Shown here piece by piece: positions 8,473 through 16,618 of a stretch of DNA of 39,178 nucleotides. Positions within the stretch are counted from its first letter, which is position 1. The number at the start of each line of letters is the position of its first letter. The notes beneath the pieces were generated by a model. The model did not search any database. It saw only the letters and a list, made by a program, of their open reading frames with translations, and had not been told where the DNA came from. Where the stretch lies: assembly GCA_021846225.1 (NCBI GenBank), contig JAJZCG010000015.1:1-39178 (forward strand). The letters are read 5' to 3'. The position numbers were made by a program, and so were the translations under genes. The DNA is from Pseudomonadota bacterium. GTDB taxonomy: Bacteria > Pseudomonadota > Alphaproteobacteria > Acetobacterales > Acetobacteraceae.

Positions 8473-9408
8473 ATGCGTTATGTAGCAGCGTTTCGAACCT
8501 ACACATGGGACGACGGCGTAGCCGCGCTGGCCCGCCGGTTTTTTGCCGCCACCCCCGCCGCCCGCCAGGTGGTCCTGGCCGACGAGACGCGCGGCCCGCT
8601 CGGCATCACCGGCTATGAGGTGATCTCCCACACCGAGAACACCTCAAACCTCGGCCTGCTGGTCTACCCGGCGGGCAATTCGCTCTGGTATAATGTCGAT
8701 TACGGCCTCTACATCCTGCGCGCCGCCCTGCCGGGCTATGATTATTACCTGACCTCGGAGTCAGACCTCGCGGTCAACACCCCGCTCGACGCCATCGTGC
8801 AAACGGCCGCCGCGCGCCAGACGGATATCGTGGCGCATTGGGTCGGCCCCGCCACGCCGAACTGGGAATGGTACGTCACCGCCGCGGGAATGTTCGAGCA
8901 ATCCATGGCCTCGCTGTTGTTTTTCATGATCCTCTCGGCCCGCGCCATAGACCTGCTGTTCTATATGCGCCGCGCCCTCACGGTTGAATTTCAGGCCGGC
9001 CGGCTGGCATCCTGGCCGTTCTGCGAAATTTTCGTGCCAAGCCTGCTGCGTCAGGCGGGCATGAGCTTCGCGGAAATCGGCGAATTCGTGGATACGGAAA
9101 ACCTGCGCCTGCGGCCACGGATTTTGCTGACCGATCCAGCCGCCAACCGCCCAGGCTCGCTGGCGCATTCGGTGCTGGCCCGGCCCGCCTATATAAGAGC
9201 CGTCATCAAGGAACACCCGCCGCGCGACTGGTTTGCTCCCGCCAGCGCCCTGCGCCACGCCCTGCGGGAGATTTCAGCCGCCGAATACGCGCCGCTGCTT
9301 TGTGCGGCATTTGCCCAGGCAGGCGACGGCGAGGGGCTGGCGCGCTTCAGGCAAGCCGCTCAAAGCGCGCCGCCCGGATGGGTCATGGCGCCGAACACCT
9401 CGAGCTGA
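8473..9408 (+). CDS. Putative glycosyltransferase-like protein, unknown family
   Basis: A 311-aa protein with an ATG start; the G-run before it (about 8457-8463) serves as a poor ribosome site. No signal peptide is seen. The N-terminal half has alternating hydrophobic strands and the acidic stretch YDYYLTSESDLAVN (~residues 91-104), followed by WVGPATPNWEWY, reminiscent of the donor-binding acidic motif and aromatic acceptor site of GT-A-like enzymes. A central hydrophobic stretch (ASLLFFMILSARAIDLLFY) could be core or membrane-associated. Its last 49 bases overlap the end of the convergent GT92-like gene, so the pair may share a glycan pathway, although they are on opposite strands. The assignment is inference. 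Confidence 0.6.
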   Translation: MRYVAAFRTYTWDDGVAALARRFFAATPAARQVVLADETRGPLGITGYEVISHTENTSNLGLLVYPAGNSLWYNVDYGLYILRAALPGYDYYLTSESDLAVNTPLDAIVQTAAARQTDIVAHWVGPATPNWEWYVTAAGMFEQSMASLLFFMILSARAIDLLFYMRRALTVEFQAGRLASWPFCEIFVPSLLRQAGMSFAEIGEFVDTENLRLRPRILLTDPAANRPGSLAHSVLARPAYIRAVIKEHPPRDWFAPASALRHALREISAAEYAPLLCAAFAQAGDGEGLARFRQAAQSAPPGWVMAPNTSS

Positions 9409-10754
9409 TCCAGATGCAGGTAGTCGCGCCCCAGCAGCGTGACGCGCACAAACCGCGCCCAGGCGGTGCCGGGGCCAGCCCAGATGAAGGGCGCGCCTTC
9501 AACGCCGCCCACCACTTCGTCATCCTCCTTGCGCGCGACCTCCACCCATGAAGCGCCGTCAATGGAAACACTCAGGCTGAAATTCCTGAACCGGGCGGCC
9601 GTGTGGTCGTTGGTATTGTAGATGTGGATTTCACGGATCGTGGCGAAACCGCCGAGATCCACCTGCCACCAGGGATTATTCTCAAAATCGGTGTGGAATT
9701 TACGCACGCCGTCAATCATGCCGCCGGTAGCGCTGCCTCTGGTGGCTGCTTTGGCGAGGAATTCGGGGTCGGCGAGGTAGGAGCTTTGGCTGGTTGGTTT
9801 GCCGCGGGAGAGCAATTGGCCGCGCTGTTGGGCCAGTACGTTGGTCCCGGCGGCGCCAGCGAGCAGGGCTTGCCAGAAATCAGCAAGCCGGCGGTCTTCC
9901 ACCGCGTTCACCGAAGCAAGGAATTTGCGATACCGCTCGGGCTCCGCCGCGAGGTCTCCCCAGATATGTTCGCCCACGAAATCCCCCTTCAGGCCGCGCG
10001 CCACACGGTCTTTAAAGGCCTGTTCAGAGCGGAAGGCGTAATGGTGGACCATGGCGGTAGCGAAAAGTTTTTCCTGCCGGGGCGGGTGGCGGGCGAACGC
10101 TGCCGCACCGGCGGGAAAATCGCCATAATAACCGCTCATGTCCTCGCCCAGCACGTTCACTGAGCGGATCGGCCGGGCGAGATATTCATCCAGCCGGTGG
10201 ACGAAGGAATTGTCCGTGCATTTGAAGAAAAGCTGCGGATCATCGAACACGTTGCTGCGCGCGATATATTTGGTAAATGGGTGCACCAGCGCTTCGCGCC
10301 GGGTGTAGGAGGAGAGCACGCCGCCAGCCGGGGGCGTCATATGCCCGTTGGGGCCGAAAAACACCCAGTTGAACAGCACGCAATCAGCCATCGGCTCGAA
10401 TGGCGCCATGAATTGCGCGATGGTTTGCCCCGGCGGCAGCCGGATGAATTCGTCGAGGTCAAGAAAGCTGATCCATTCTGCCGCGTGTTGGTCGTGCGCC
10501 AGAAAGTGCAGCATCATATTACGATGTTGCCCTTGGTCGGAATAAAACCGAAAGGTGACGAAGGGTGCCTGGCCCTGGGTGAAGGGCAGCACCGCCTCAT
10601 AGAGCGCGCGCGGGTCGTCGTCGTTGCAGTAGAGATAGACATGCTCGAAACCAAGAGCGCGGTGATAGTTCAGCCACTCCACGCTATAAGGCGTCTCCCA
10701 GCGGGCGCAGGCTGCAATTACAAAGCGATATTTGAACCCCATCAACCGCGCCAT
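9360..10754 (-). CDS. GT92-like glycosyltransferase with C-terminal F5/8 type C domain
   Basis: About 464 aa from ATG 10754; ATG 10742 (MGFKYRFVIAACARWE) is an equally plausible start, as the only upstream AAGGAA sits too close to the first. The N-terminal domain matches the GT92/DUF23 pattern: an opening CARWETPYSVEWLNYHRALG, then VYLYCNDD, then the metal-binding DxD in WISFLDLDEFIRL, and a later VHHYAFRS. From ~residue 330 a discoidin/F5-8C carbohydrate-binding fold follows, with GGMIDG, NNPWWQVDLG, IREIHIYN and RFVRVTLLG. Fusing a transferase to such a lectin-like domain suggests action on, or tethering to, a polysaccharide. No signal peptide or TM segment is seen. Its 3' end overlaps the convergent 8473-9408 gene by 49 bp. 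Domain calls are confident; the substrate is unknown. Confidence 0.8.
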   Translation of the reverse strand: MARLMGFKYRFVIAACARWETPYSVEWLNYHRALGFEHVYLYCNDDDPRALYEAVLPFTQGQAPFVTFRFYSDQGQHRNMMLHFLAHDQHAAEWISFLDLDEFIRLPPGQTIAQFMAPFEPMADCVLFNWVFFGPNGHMTPPAGGVLSSYTRREALVHPFTKYIARSNVFDDPQLFFKCTDNSFVHRLDEYLARPIRSVNVLGEDMSGYYGDFPAGAAAFARHPPRQEKLFATAMVHHYAFRSEQAFKDRVARGLKGDFVGEHIWGDLAAEPERYRKFLASVNAVEDRRLADFWQALLAGAAGTNVLAQQRGQLLSRGKPTSQSSYLADPEFLAKAATRGSATGGMIDGVRKFHTDFENNPWWQVDLGGFATIREIHIYNTNDHTAARFRNFSLSVSIDGASWVEVARKEDDEVVGGVEGAPFIWAGPGTAWARFVRVTLLGRDYLHLDQLEVFGAMTHPGGAL

Positions 10755-11145
10755 TTCCTTGTGCCGGGCATATTCTGCCCGAGGCAGGTTCTCTCCGCCA
10801 GCCTCGCGTTCCACGCAGGGCAGGCAGTAACCCCCTTGCGGATGCGCGATATTTCCGCCATCAACAACCCCAGGTGTTCGACTAAGAGCGGATTTTGGCC
10901 TTTTCCGGCCGTTTGCGCCACCCGAACCCTGAGGAATGCCCACATGGCCTGGCGCGCAAGCCCCGGCCTACGAGATCAAGGACCGATGACCGCTCTGCCG
11001 ACCGACTTTAATTTTTTCCGTTCGGATATGGCGTGGCTCCGGTCTGCACCCCTTAACTTACATCAAAATCGTGGCGTCGCGGCATTGAGAGCCAGTACAG
11101 GCTCCTGGCTGCCCGCGGATGCCGCGCATCGGAGCTCCCATTTAA
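10755..11145. promoter_or_regulatory. Divergent intergenic region and likely rne 5' leader
   Basis: This 391-bp non-coding stretch separates the GT92-like gene from rne. No credible ORF or tRNA is seen. Just before rne, GCTCC (11101-11105) can pair with GGAGC (11131-11135), with an inner GCGG/CCGC, which would bury the GGAG that serves as ribosome site 12 bases before the ATG. E. coli rne is autoregulated through its 5' leader. A similar leader role here is inference, and the promoter itself was not found. Confidence 0.35.
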
Positions 11146-13824
11146 ATGACCAAAAAAATGTTAATCGACGCCAGCCACGCGGAAGAGACGCGCGTGGTGG
11201 TACTGGACGGCAACCGGCTTGAGGATTTCGACGTCGAGACCGCCAACCGCAAGCAGATAAAAGGCAATATCTACCTCGCCAAGGTTATCCGGGTCGAACC
11301 CAGCCTGCAGGCGGCTTTCGTGGAATACGGCGGCAACCGCCACGGCTTCCTGGCCTTTGGTGAAATCCATCCGGATTATTACCAGATCCCCGTCGCGGAC
11401 CGTAAACGCCTGCTCGCCATGCAGGCCGAGGACGAGCGCGAGGAAGCCCGCGCCGCCGAAGCACACGAGGCGCAGAGTGAAGCCCCCGCGCAGGACGATG
11501 CACCCGCCGGAACTGCGCAGGAAGCCTCAGATGCGCCCGCCGCGCAGGCGCTGAGCGTCACGCCGATTGAAATCATCTCCGCCCCGCCGCCCGATGAGGC
11601 CGGCGAAGCCGTGGCCGCACCGGCGGATGACACCGCCGCCGAGGAAGCCGGGAACCAAGCCGGGAACCACGCCGAGGGCGAGGCTGCCAACGGCCACGAT
11701 GCCGACGAATCCCCCGCCGCCCCGCCGCCGGAAAACCTGGGCGGCGACGGTGACGACGCCGCCGAGGCGCGCGAGCGCCGCCAGCGCCAGCGCTTTTTGC
11801 GCAATTATAAAATTCAGGACGTCATCCACCGCCGCCAGATCATGCTGATCCAGGTGGTAAAAGAGGAGCGTGGCAACAAGGGCGCTGCCCTCACCACCTA
11901 TCTCTCCCTGGCCGGCCGCTTCTCCGTGCTCATGCCCAACTCGCCCTCCGGCGGCGGCGTGTCGCGCAAGATCACCTCGGTGGCTGACCGCCGCCGCCTG
12001 AAGGAAGCCATGGCCGAGCTGGACGTGCCCGATGGCATGGGGCTGATCGTGCGTACCGCCGGCGCCAACCGGCCCAAGCCCGAGATCAAGCGCGACTGCG
12101 AATACCTGCTGCGTCTGTGGGACGACATCCGTGAGCGCACCATGGAATCCGTGGCTCCGGCGCTCATCTACGAGGAAGCCAGCCTGATCAAGCGCACCAT
12201 CCGCGATGTTTACACGCGCGACGTGGAGGAAGTGCTGGTCGATGGCGAGGAGGGCTTCAAGGCCGCGCGGGACTTCATGCGCATGCTCATGCCCAGCCAC
12301 GCCAAAAAGGTGCAGCTGTGGACCGAGGGCCAGCCGCTGTTCGCCCGCTACCAGGTGGAAGCCCAGCTCGACGCCATGCTCAACCCGATCGTGCAGCTGC
12401 GCTCGGGCGGCTATATCGTCATCAACCAGACCGAGGCGCTGGTCGCCATCGATGTGAACTCCGGGCGCTCCACCCGCGAGCGCAGCATCGAGGACACCGC
12501 CCTGCGCACCAACCTCGAAGCCGCCGAGGAGGTGGCCAAGCAGCTGCGCATGCGTGACCTCGCGGGCCTCATCGTCATCGACTTCATCGACATGGAGAGC
12601 CGCAAGAACAACACGGCGGTCGAGCGCAAGCTGAAAGACTCGCTGAAGAACGACCGCGCCCGCATCCAGATCGGCTCGATCAGCCATTTCGGCCTGATGG
12701 AGATGAGCCGCCAGCGCCTGCGCCCCTCGCTCACCGAGGCCTCCCTCATCACCTGTCCGCATTGCGCGGGCATGGGCTATATCCGCAGCCCCGAGAGTGC
12801 GGCGCTGCACATCCTGCGCGCCATCGAGGACGAAGGCGGCAAGTTCCGCGCCGCCGAAATCGCCGTGGTGCTGCCGCCGGAAATCGCCTTCTACCTGTTC
12901 AACCACAAGCGCGAGCGGCTTTCCGCCATCGAGGCGCGTTACGCCATGCGTGTGGTATTCACGCCTGATGCCACGATGACCGGCACCAGCTTCCGCATCG
13001 AGAAAATCCGCGCGCAGACGATCACCGCGCCGCTGGTGGCGCCTGCCTCCTACGCCGGGCCGATCACCCCGGAGCGCAGCCTGGAGCGTGCCGCCCCCGT
13101 GCAGGAAGAGGCAGAAACCGAAGCCGAGGTGGAAGAGACCGATTCCGACGCGCCGAACGCCAGCGACACGGCCGAGGAAGGCGAGCGCAAGCGCCGCCGC
13201 CGCCGCCGCCGCGGCAAGCGCCGTGGTGAGAACGGCGCGGAAGTTTCAGCTGCGGGGACAGAAGGCGAGAGCGCGCCCGAGGCCGAAGCCGCTCCAGCCG
13301 TGGCGGATGACCAGCCGACCGAGATCGACCTCGTGATGGCCGCCGAGTTGGGCGAGCCCGCCGGGGAAGCCGAGGCGCCGGCCGTTATCGAGGAACCGGC
13401 CCCGCGCCGCCGCCGGACCCGTGGCGGCACGCGCCGCCGCCGCACCGGCGAGGATGAGGCGCCGTCCGCGGACGCTGCCCCAGCCGAGCCTGTGTTTGCC
13501 GATGTCGCGGATATTTTCGAGGCCGCCGAGCGCGCCGAGGAGCAACGCCTGCGCCTTCGGGATCTGGCGCAGGCGGTGTCCGAACCCGCCCCCGCCCCAC
13601 AGGAAGCCGGCGCGGAAGCCACAGCGGACGCCACAGTGGAAGTCAGCGTGGAAGCCAGCTTGGAAGCGATCGCGCAAGCAACGGTGGAAGCCGTCCCGCC
13701 CGCGCCCGCTCCGGCATCTGAAACCGCAGATGAAACCAAGCGGGAACCCTTGGTTAAGCCGCATGTCATCAGCGGTGAGGATTCCACGGCCGTGGAGAAA
13801 AAACGCGGCTGGTGGCGCCGCTAG
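11146..13824 (+). CDS. rne: Ribonuclease E
   Basis: An 892-aa endonuclease that initiates mRNA decay and matures rRNA/tRNA, and scaffolds the degradosome. The start MTKKMLIDASHAEETRVVV fits the family. The S1 domain (IYLAKVIRVEPSLQAAFVEY) is followed by an acidic, Ala/Pro-rich insert at ~residues 95-215, common in alphaproteobacterial RNase E. The catalytic DNase I-like region has the two metal-binding Asp segments, VAIDVNSGRSTRE and IVIDFIDME. The Zn-link CPHCAGMG (C537, C540) joins the subunits of the tetramer. The C-terminal ~250 residues are disordered, with acidic blocks and two Arg-rich patches (RKRRRRRRRGKRRG and PRRRRTRGGTRRRR) for RNA binding. It ends with a basic WWRR. The 69-bp repeat array begins at its stop codon. 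Confidence 0.97.
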   Translation: MTKKMLIDASHAEETRVVVLDGNRLEDFDVETANRKQIKGNIYLAKVIRVEPSLQAAFVEYGGNRHGFLAFGEIHPDYYQIPVADRKRLLAMQAEDEREEARAAEAHEAQSEAPAQDDAPAGTAQEASDAPAAQALSVTPIEIISAPPPDEAGEAVAAPADDTAAEEAGNQAGNHAEGEAANGHDADESPAAPPPENLGGDGDDAAEARERRQRQRFLRNYKIQDVIHRRQIMLIQVVKEERGNKGAALTTYLSLAGRFSVLMPNSPSGGGVSRKITSVADRRRLKEAMAELDVPDGMGLIVRTAGANRPKPEIKRDCEYLLRLWDDIRERTMESVAPALIYEEASLIKRTIRDVYTRDVEEVLVDGEEGFKAARDFMRMLMPSHAKKVQLWTEGQPLFARYQVEAQLDAMLNPIVQLRSGGYIVINQTEALVAIDVNSGRSTRERSIEDTALRTNLEAAEEVAKQLRMRDLAGLIVIDFIDMESRKNNTAVERKLKDSLKNDRARIQIGSISHFGLMEMSRQRLRPSLTEASLITCPHCAGMGYIRSPESAALHILRAIEDEGGKFRAAEIAVVLPPEIAFYLFNHKRERLSAIEARYAMRVVFTPDATMTGTSFRIEKIRAQTITAPLVAPASYAGPITPERSLERAAPVQEEAETEAEVEETDSDAPNASDTAEEGERKRRRRRRRGKRRGENGAEVSAAGTEGESAPEAEAAPAVADDQPTEIDLVMAAELGEPAGEAEAPAVIEEPAPRRRRTRGGTRRRRTGEDEAPSADAAPAEPVFADVADIFEAAERAEEQRLRLRDLAQAVSEPAPAPQEAGAEATADATVEVSVEASLEAIAQATVEAVPPAPAPASETADETKREPLVKPHVISGEDSTAVEKKRGWWRR

Positions 13825-14003
13825 AGTCTGATCGTTTGAGGTTGACGCGCGCGAGCGTGGCAACCGAAAGCGTGAATCAGCCTCTTATCAAAGAGTCTGA
13901 TCGTTTGAGGTTGACGCGCGCGAGCGTGGCAACCGAAAGCGTGAATCAGCCTCTTATCAAAGAGTCTGATCGTTTGAGGTTGACGCGCGCGAGCGTGGCA
14001 ACC
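13823..14003. repeat. 69-bp tandem repeat array (2.6 copies) forming alternating hairpins
   Basis: The unit begins AGAGTCTGATCGTTTGAGG at 13823, 13892 and 13961. The first two copies are identical over 69 bp and the third stops matching after ~43 bp. Each unit holds a long hairpin, CGTTT-GA-GGTTG-ACGC / GCGT-GG-CAACC-G-AAAGCG (13833-13872 and 13902-13941). Each junction holds a second one, ATCAG-C-CTCTT-ATCA-AAGAG-T-CTGAT (13876-13901 and 13945-13970). The array starts inside the rne stop codon, so the rne mRNA carries it as its 3' UTR. It resembles a REP/BIME-type element in design. The sequence from 14004 to 14202 shows no gene; it holds the promoter side of the next gene. Confidence 0.9.
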
Positions 14004-14202
14004 CAAACCTATCGCGATCTAACGCTTAATCCTGCCCTTGGCCGGCCCGGTTTGATGCGGGTCAAGGGCAGCAGCGCTTTTCTGGCCTATATATTAAGGT
14101 GTCTTTCTGGCGGGATAACCGCGTTGTCACTTGAAATATAACCAGAAACGACGAATCTGTAGCGCGTGGCCCCTTGGCCATTTTGAGGAGCGAATAAATT
14201 CC

Positions 14203-14985
14203 ATGGCTTATGACCCGAACGCCAATTCCTACCGCACGGCCCAGCCGGGCTATGCCGCCTTTGGCAGCGCCGCGCTGGACGCTGGCCTGCGCGCCTACAT
14301 GCTGCGCGTTTATAACTGGATGGCCTCCGGCCTGGTGCTCACCGGCCTGGTCGCCTTCGGCATCTCGCACACCAGCCTGATGAACGCCTTCTACCCTCTG
14401 GTGCAGACCGCGAGCGGCGCGATGGTGCGCGCCCCCTCCGGCCTGGCCTATATCAGCATCTTCGCCCCCCTGGCCTTCGTCATGGTGCTCAGCTTCGGCG
14501 TCAACAAGCTCTCCACCACCGCCGCGCAGGCGCTGTTCTGGGCCTTTTGCGCTACCATGGGCGCCAGCCTGACCAACATCTTCCTGGTCTACACCCAAAC
14601 CTCCATCACCGAGGTGTTCTTCGTCACGGCCGGCACCTTCGCGGGCACCAGCCTGTACGGCTACGCCACCAAGCGTGACCTCACCAGCATGGGCAGCTTC
14701 CTCATGATGGGCCTCATCGGCATCCTCGTCGCCATGGTGGTGAACATCTTCCTGCACTCACCGGCGGTCGCCTTCGCGGTCAGCATCCTCGGCGTGCTCA
14801 TCTTCACCGGCCTCACCGCGTATGACACACAGCGGATCAAAACGAGCTACCTGCAATACGGCTCGTCCTACGGTGTGGAAATGGCCAACAAGCGCAGTGT
14901 TTATGATGCGTTGACCCTCTACCTCAACTTCATCAACCTGTTCATGTTCCTGCTGGAGCTTTTCGGCCAGCGCAACAGCCGTTAA
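14203..14985 (+). CDS. Bax inhibitor-1 / YccA family membrane protein
   Basis: A 260-aa protein from ATG 14203 (MAYDPNANSYR). GAGGAG ends 12 bases upstream, slightly long spacing; the in-frame start at 14131 would add a segment unlike the family. Seven hydrophobic segments cover residues ~30-255 in the BI-1 layout. The family's closing signature is present: LTAYDTQRIKTSY, then a Tyr/Leu-rich last helix (DALTLYLNFINLFMFLLELF). Bacterial members (YccA, YbhL, YetJ) act in the inner membrane as pH-sensitive calcium leak channels or modulators of FtsH. Which applies here cannot be told. The gene is monocistronic, closed by a strong terminator. Confidence 0.92.
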   Translation: MAYDPNANSYRTAQPGYAAFGSAALDAGLRAYMLRVYNWMASGLVLTGLVAFGISHTSLMNAFYPLVQTASGAMVRAPSGLAYISIFAPLAFVMVLSFGVNKLSTTAAQALFWAFCATMGASLTNIFLVYTQTSITEVFFVTAGTFAGTSLYGYATKRDLTSMGSFLMMGLIGILVAMVVNIFLHSPAVAFAVSILGVLIFTGLTAYDTQRIKTSYLQYGSSYGVEMANKRSVYDALTLYLNFINLFMFLLELFGQRNSR

Positions 14986-15000
14986 TCCGGTCCTTGCTGA

Positions 15001-15027
15001 AACGGCGCCCCAAGGGGCGCCGTTTTT
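15001..15027 (+). terminator. Rho-independent terminator of the BI-1 gene
   Basis: AACGGCGCCC (15001-15010) pairs perfectly with GGGCGCCGTT (15015-15024), loop CAAG, and T15023-15027 follow. It lies 15 bases after the stop at 14985. A partial copy of the tail, GCCGTTTTTGTTGC, is repeated immediately downstream. Confidence 0.93.
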
Positions 15028-15056
15028 GTTGCCGCCGTTTTTGTTGCGGCCCGAGG

Positions 15057-15959
15057 TTACCGCCCGAGCGCCGCGAGCATCTCGGCCCATTCGCGCTTGG
15101 AAAGCCCGGAGTCGGCCTGTTCCACCGGCTCATCGGCCAGCAGCTTCTTCAGCACCGTCATCATTTTGGCGGAGAACGTGACCGCGCCCAGCCGGTAATC
15201 GCAGAACGCACCGTAGGAGAGCGGAACCCAGGCCTTCACCGTCTCCATCATCGCCTCGGCGTAAACCCTTATCTCATATTGCGCATGGCTGTCGGCGCGC
15301 AGGCGCAAAAAGTGGAAGAGATTGTGCAAATCCGTCTTCCAGTACCATTGCGTATAGGTGTTCAGCGTCAGGTTCATGCGTGCCAGCTCGCGCGCCAGGC
15401 CGATCTCATCTCCCAGCATGTCCTCGTAATGGCCGTAGGTCTGCTCCGCGTCCGCGCGCAGCAGGTTGAGCACCCGTTCCGCGGTTGGCTGATCCAGCAC
15501 CCCGCCACGCCCTTGCCGGTTTTGGGTGGACTGCGCGGCCAGCTGCCCGGGGGAGGGGAGGTAGTAATCCTTGTCCAGAATCGAGTAGCGCGCCGAATAT
15601 TCGTTCACATTTGCCGTGCGATGGCGAATCCACTGCCGCGCCACGAAAATCGGCAATTTCACATGGAATTTGATCTCGCACATCTCAAACGGCGTGGAGT
15701 GGTGGTGGCGCATGAGGTAGCGGATCAGCCCTTCATCCTCCAGCGCCTTGCGGGTGCCGCGCCCATAGGAGACCCGCGCGGCCTGCACCACGGCGGAATC
15801 GTCGCCCATGTAGTCCACCACGCGGATAAACCCGTGGTCCAGCACCGGAATGGCGGTGAAGAGCATGGCCTCCAGCGCCGGCACGGTGGGGCGCAGCGTC
15901 GGCATGGCGCCAGCCCGCGCGGCTTCTATTTCGGTTTTCTGCTCAAATGTGAGGGTCAT
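15057..15959 (-). CDS. thyX: Flavin-dependent thymidylate synthase
   Basis: A 300-aa FAD enzyme that methylates dUMP to dTMP using methylene-THF and NADPH. It is the alternative to ThyA and yields THF rather than DHF. The signature RHR-x7-S is clear as [16 protein letters not shown] (R112-R114, S122). Other family regions include [12 protein letters not shown] and the C-terminal [18 protein letters not shown]. The length suits the long alphaproteobacterial form. Start ATG 15959, behind a purine-rich GGAAAGAGAGAG. It is divergent from the tmRNA gene, so the two share the ~40-bp region 15960-16000 for promoters. Confidence 0.97.
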   Translation of the reverse strand: MTLTFEQKTEIEAARAGAMPTLRPTVPALEAMLFTAIPVLDHGFIRVVDYMGDDSAVVQAARVSYGRGTRKALEDEGLIRYLMRHHHSTPFEMCEIKFHVKLPIFVARQWIRHRTANVNEYSARYSILDKDYYLPSPGQLAAQSTQNRQGRGGVLDQPTAERVLNLLRADAEQTYGHYEDMLGDEIGLARELARMNLTLNTYTQWYWKTDLHNLFHFLRLRADSHAQYEIRVYAEAMMETVKAWVPLSYGAFCDYRLGAVTFSAKMMTVLKKLLADEPVEQADSGLSKREWAEMLAALGR

Positions 15960-15997
15960 GAATCTCTCTCTTTCCTATCCCTCATAACGCGCCTATA

Positions 15998-16335
15998 CAG
16001 GTTGGGCCAGCTTGCTGGCTATGGTGATAAACGGTGCGTGGAATAATCGTTGTGGACCCGGGGGCAGTACCCGGCACCTCCACCAACTATTCTGGGTGGC
16101 CCGATTCAGACTACGCGCTCACGCGCTTCGTCATCGGGACGCCTCGGGTTACTTGGGGGTGAAACAGACTCGACACGCGTGGTAAAGACCCACCTTTTGC
16201 CCGGCATTGTACCGCCGTTATCGGGCTGTAACTTAAATGCGAACGATAACAACGTAGCATTCGCGGTCGCTGCCTAAACAGCAGCTAAGCGCGGTTCGGG
16301 GGGCACCGGGCAACAGAAGCCCCCCACTTTCTTCA
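15998..16335 (+). ncRNA. ssrA: Circularly permuted two-piece tmRNA (alpha-tmRNA)
   Basis: The gene is permuted. The acceptor half comes first and ends in ...GGCACCTCCACCA at 16085; the coding half starts GGGGGTGAAACAGACTCGAC at 16155. GGGGGTG (16155-16161) pairs with CACCTCC to make the acceptor stem with a G3:U70 pair for alanylation, and CACGC (16174-16178) pairs with GCGTG (16036-16040) as the tRNA-like domain's long helix. The segment 16086-16154 is the intervening piece removed on maturation. The T arm is CCCGG...CCCGG with a non-standard loop. The tag frame is at 16239-16277. A GGGGGGC/GCCCCCC helix near 16298-16326 closes the coding half. This RNA rescues stalled ribosomes. The outer ends are approximate; TATACA at 15994-15999 may be the -10 box. 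Confidence 0.93.
16239..16277 (+). other. tmRNA proteolysis tag reading frame
   Basis: The frame reads ANDNNVAFAVAA followed by TAA (the first Ala being the resume codon GCG); the charged tmRNA adds an Ala before it. The ANDN opening and the hydrophobic AVAA end match alphaproteobacterial tags, whose terminus is read by ClpXP and related proteases. Confidence 0.93.
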
Positions 16336-16399
16336 CGGCTTGCGGAAACCTGGCGCCACGCACGGCCGCCGTGGATGAGGCTTGGGGCAAAACCTGGAC

Positions 16400-16428
16400 A
16401 AAAAAAAGGCGGCGCATGCAGCGCCGCC
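16400..16428 (-). terminator. Strong minus-strand Rho-independent terminator
   Basis: GGCGGCGC (16408-16415) pairs perfectly with GCGCCGCC (16421-16428), loop ATGCA. On the minus strand eight T follow (16407-16400). It would stop transcripts coming from ispF, whose stop is ~190 bases upstream, or from an unseen small RNA in 16430-16618. On the plus strand only a weak AAGTTT follows, so it is not a clear end for the tmRNA. The 190-base stretch between it and ispF holds no credible gene; a TCCCGC/GCGGGA hairpin lies near 16473-16498. Confidence 0.85.
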
Positions 16429-16618
16429 AAGTTTAGGGAGGAAACGTCCAAGAAAGCAGGAGAGCAAGCTCATCCCGCTGAAGCCTTTATATGCGGGAGG
16501 ACGCCTTCGCCGCAACAAACTTTTCCGCAGTGCAGCAATGCGGTTTAGCGCAGGAGAATGCATTGTTTTTCATTACTCACGCCGCTGAAGTCATCATGCT
16601 GCATCATCGTGCCGCGTT

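Noticed and set aside
10755-10943. Upstream extension of the GT92-like protein to 527 aa
   Set aside because: The extra residues look like translated intergenic DNA and precede the domain's normal N-terminus.
13812-14141. Open frame giving a protein with a 23-residue repeat (SDRLRLTRASVAT...)
   Set aside because: The unit is 69 bp, so any open frame stays open. It overlaps the end of rne and the stems explain the conservation better. It also lacks a ribosome site.
16333-16563. 76-codon minus-strand frame between the tmRNA gene and ispF
   Set aside because: It runs straight through the strong terminator hairpin and is Arg/Pro/Cys-rich with no ribosome site of note.
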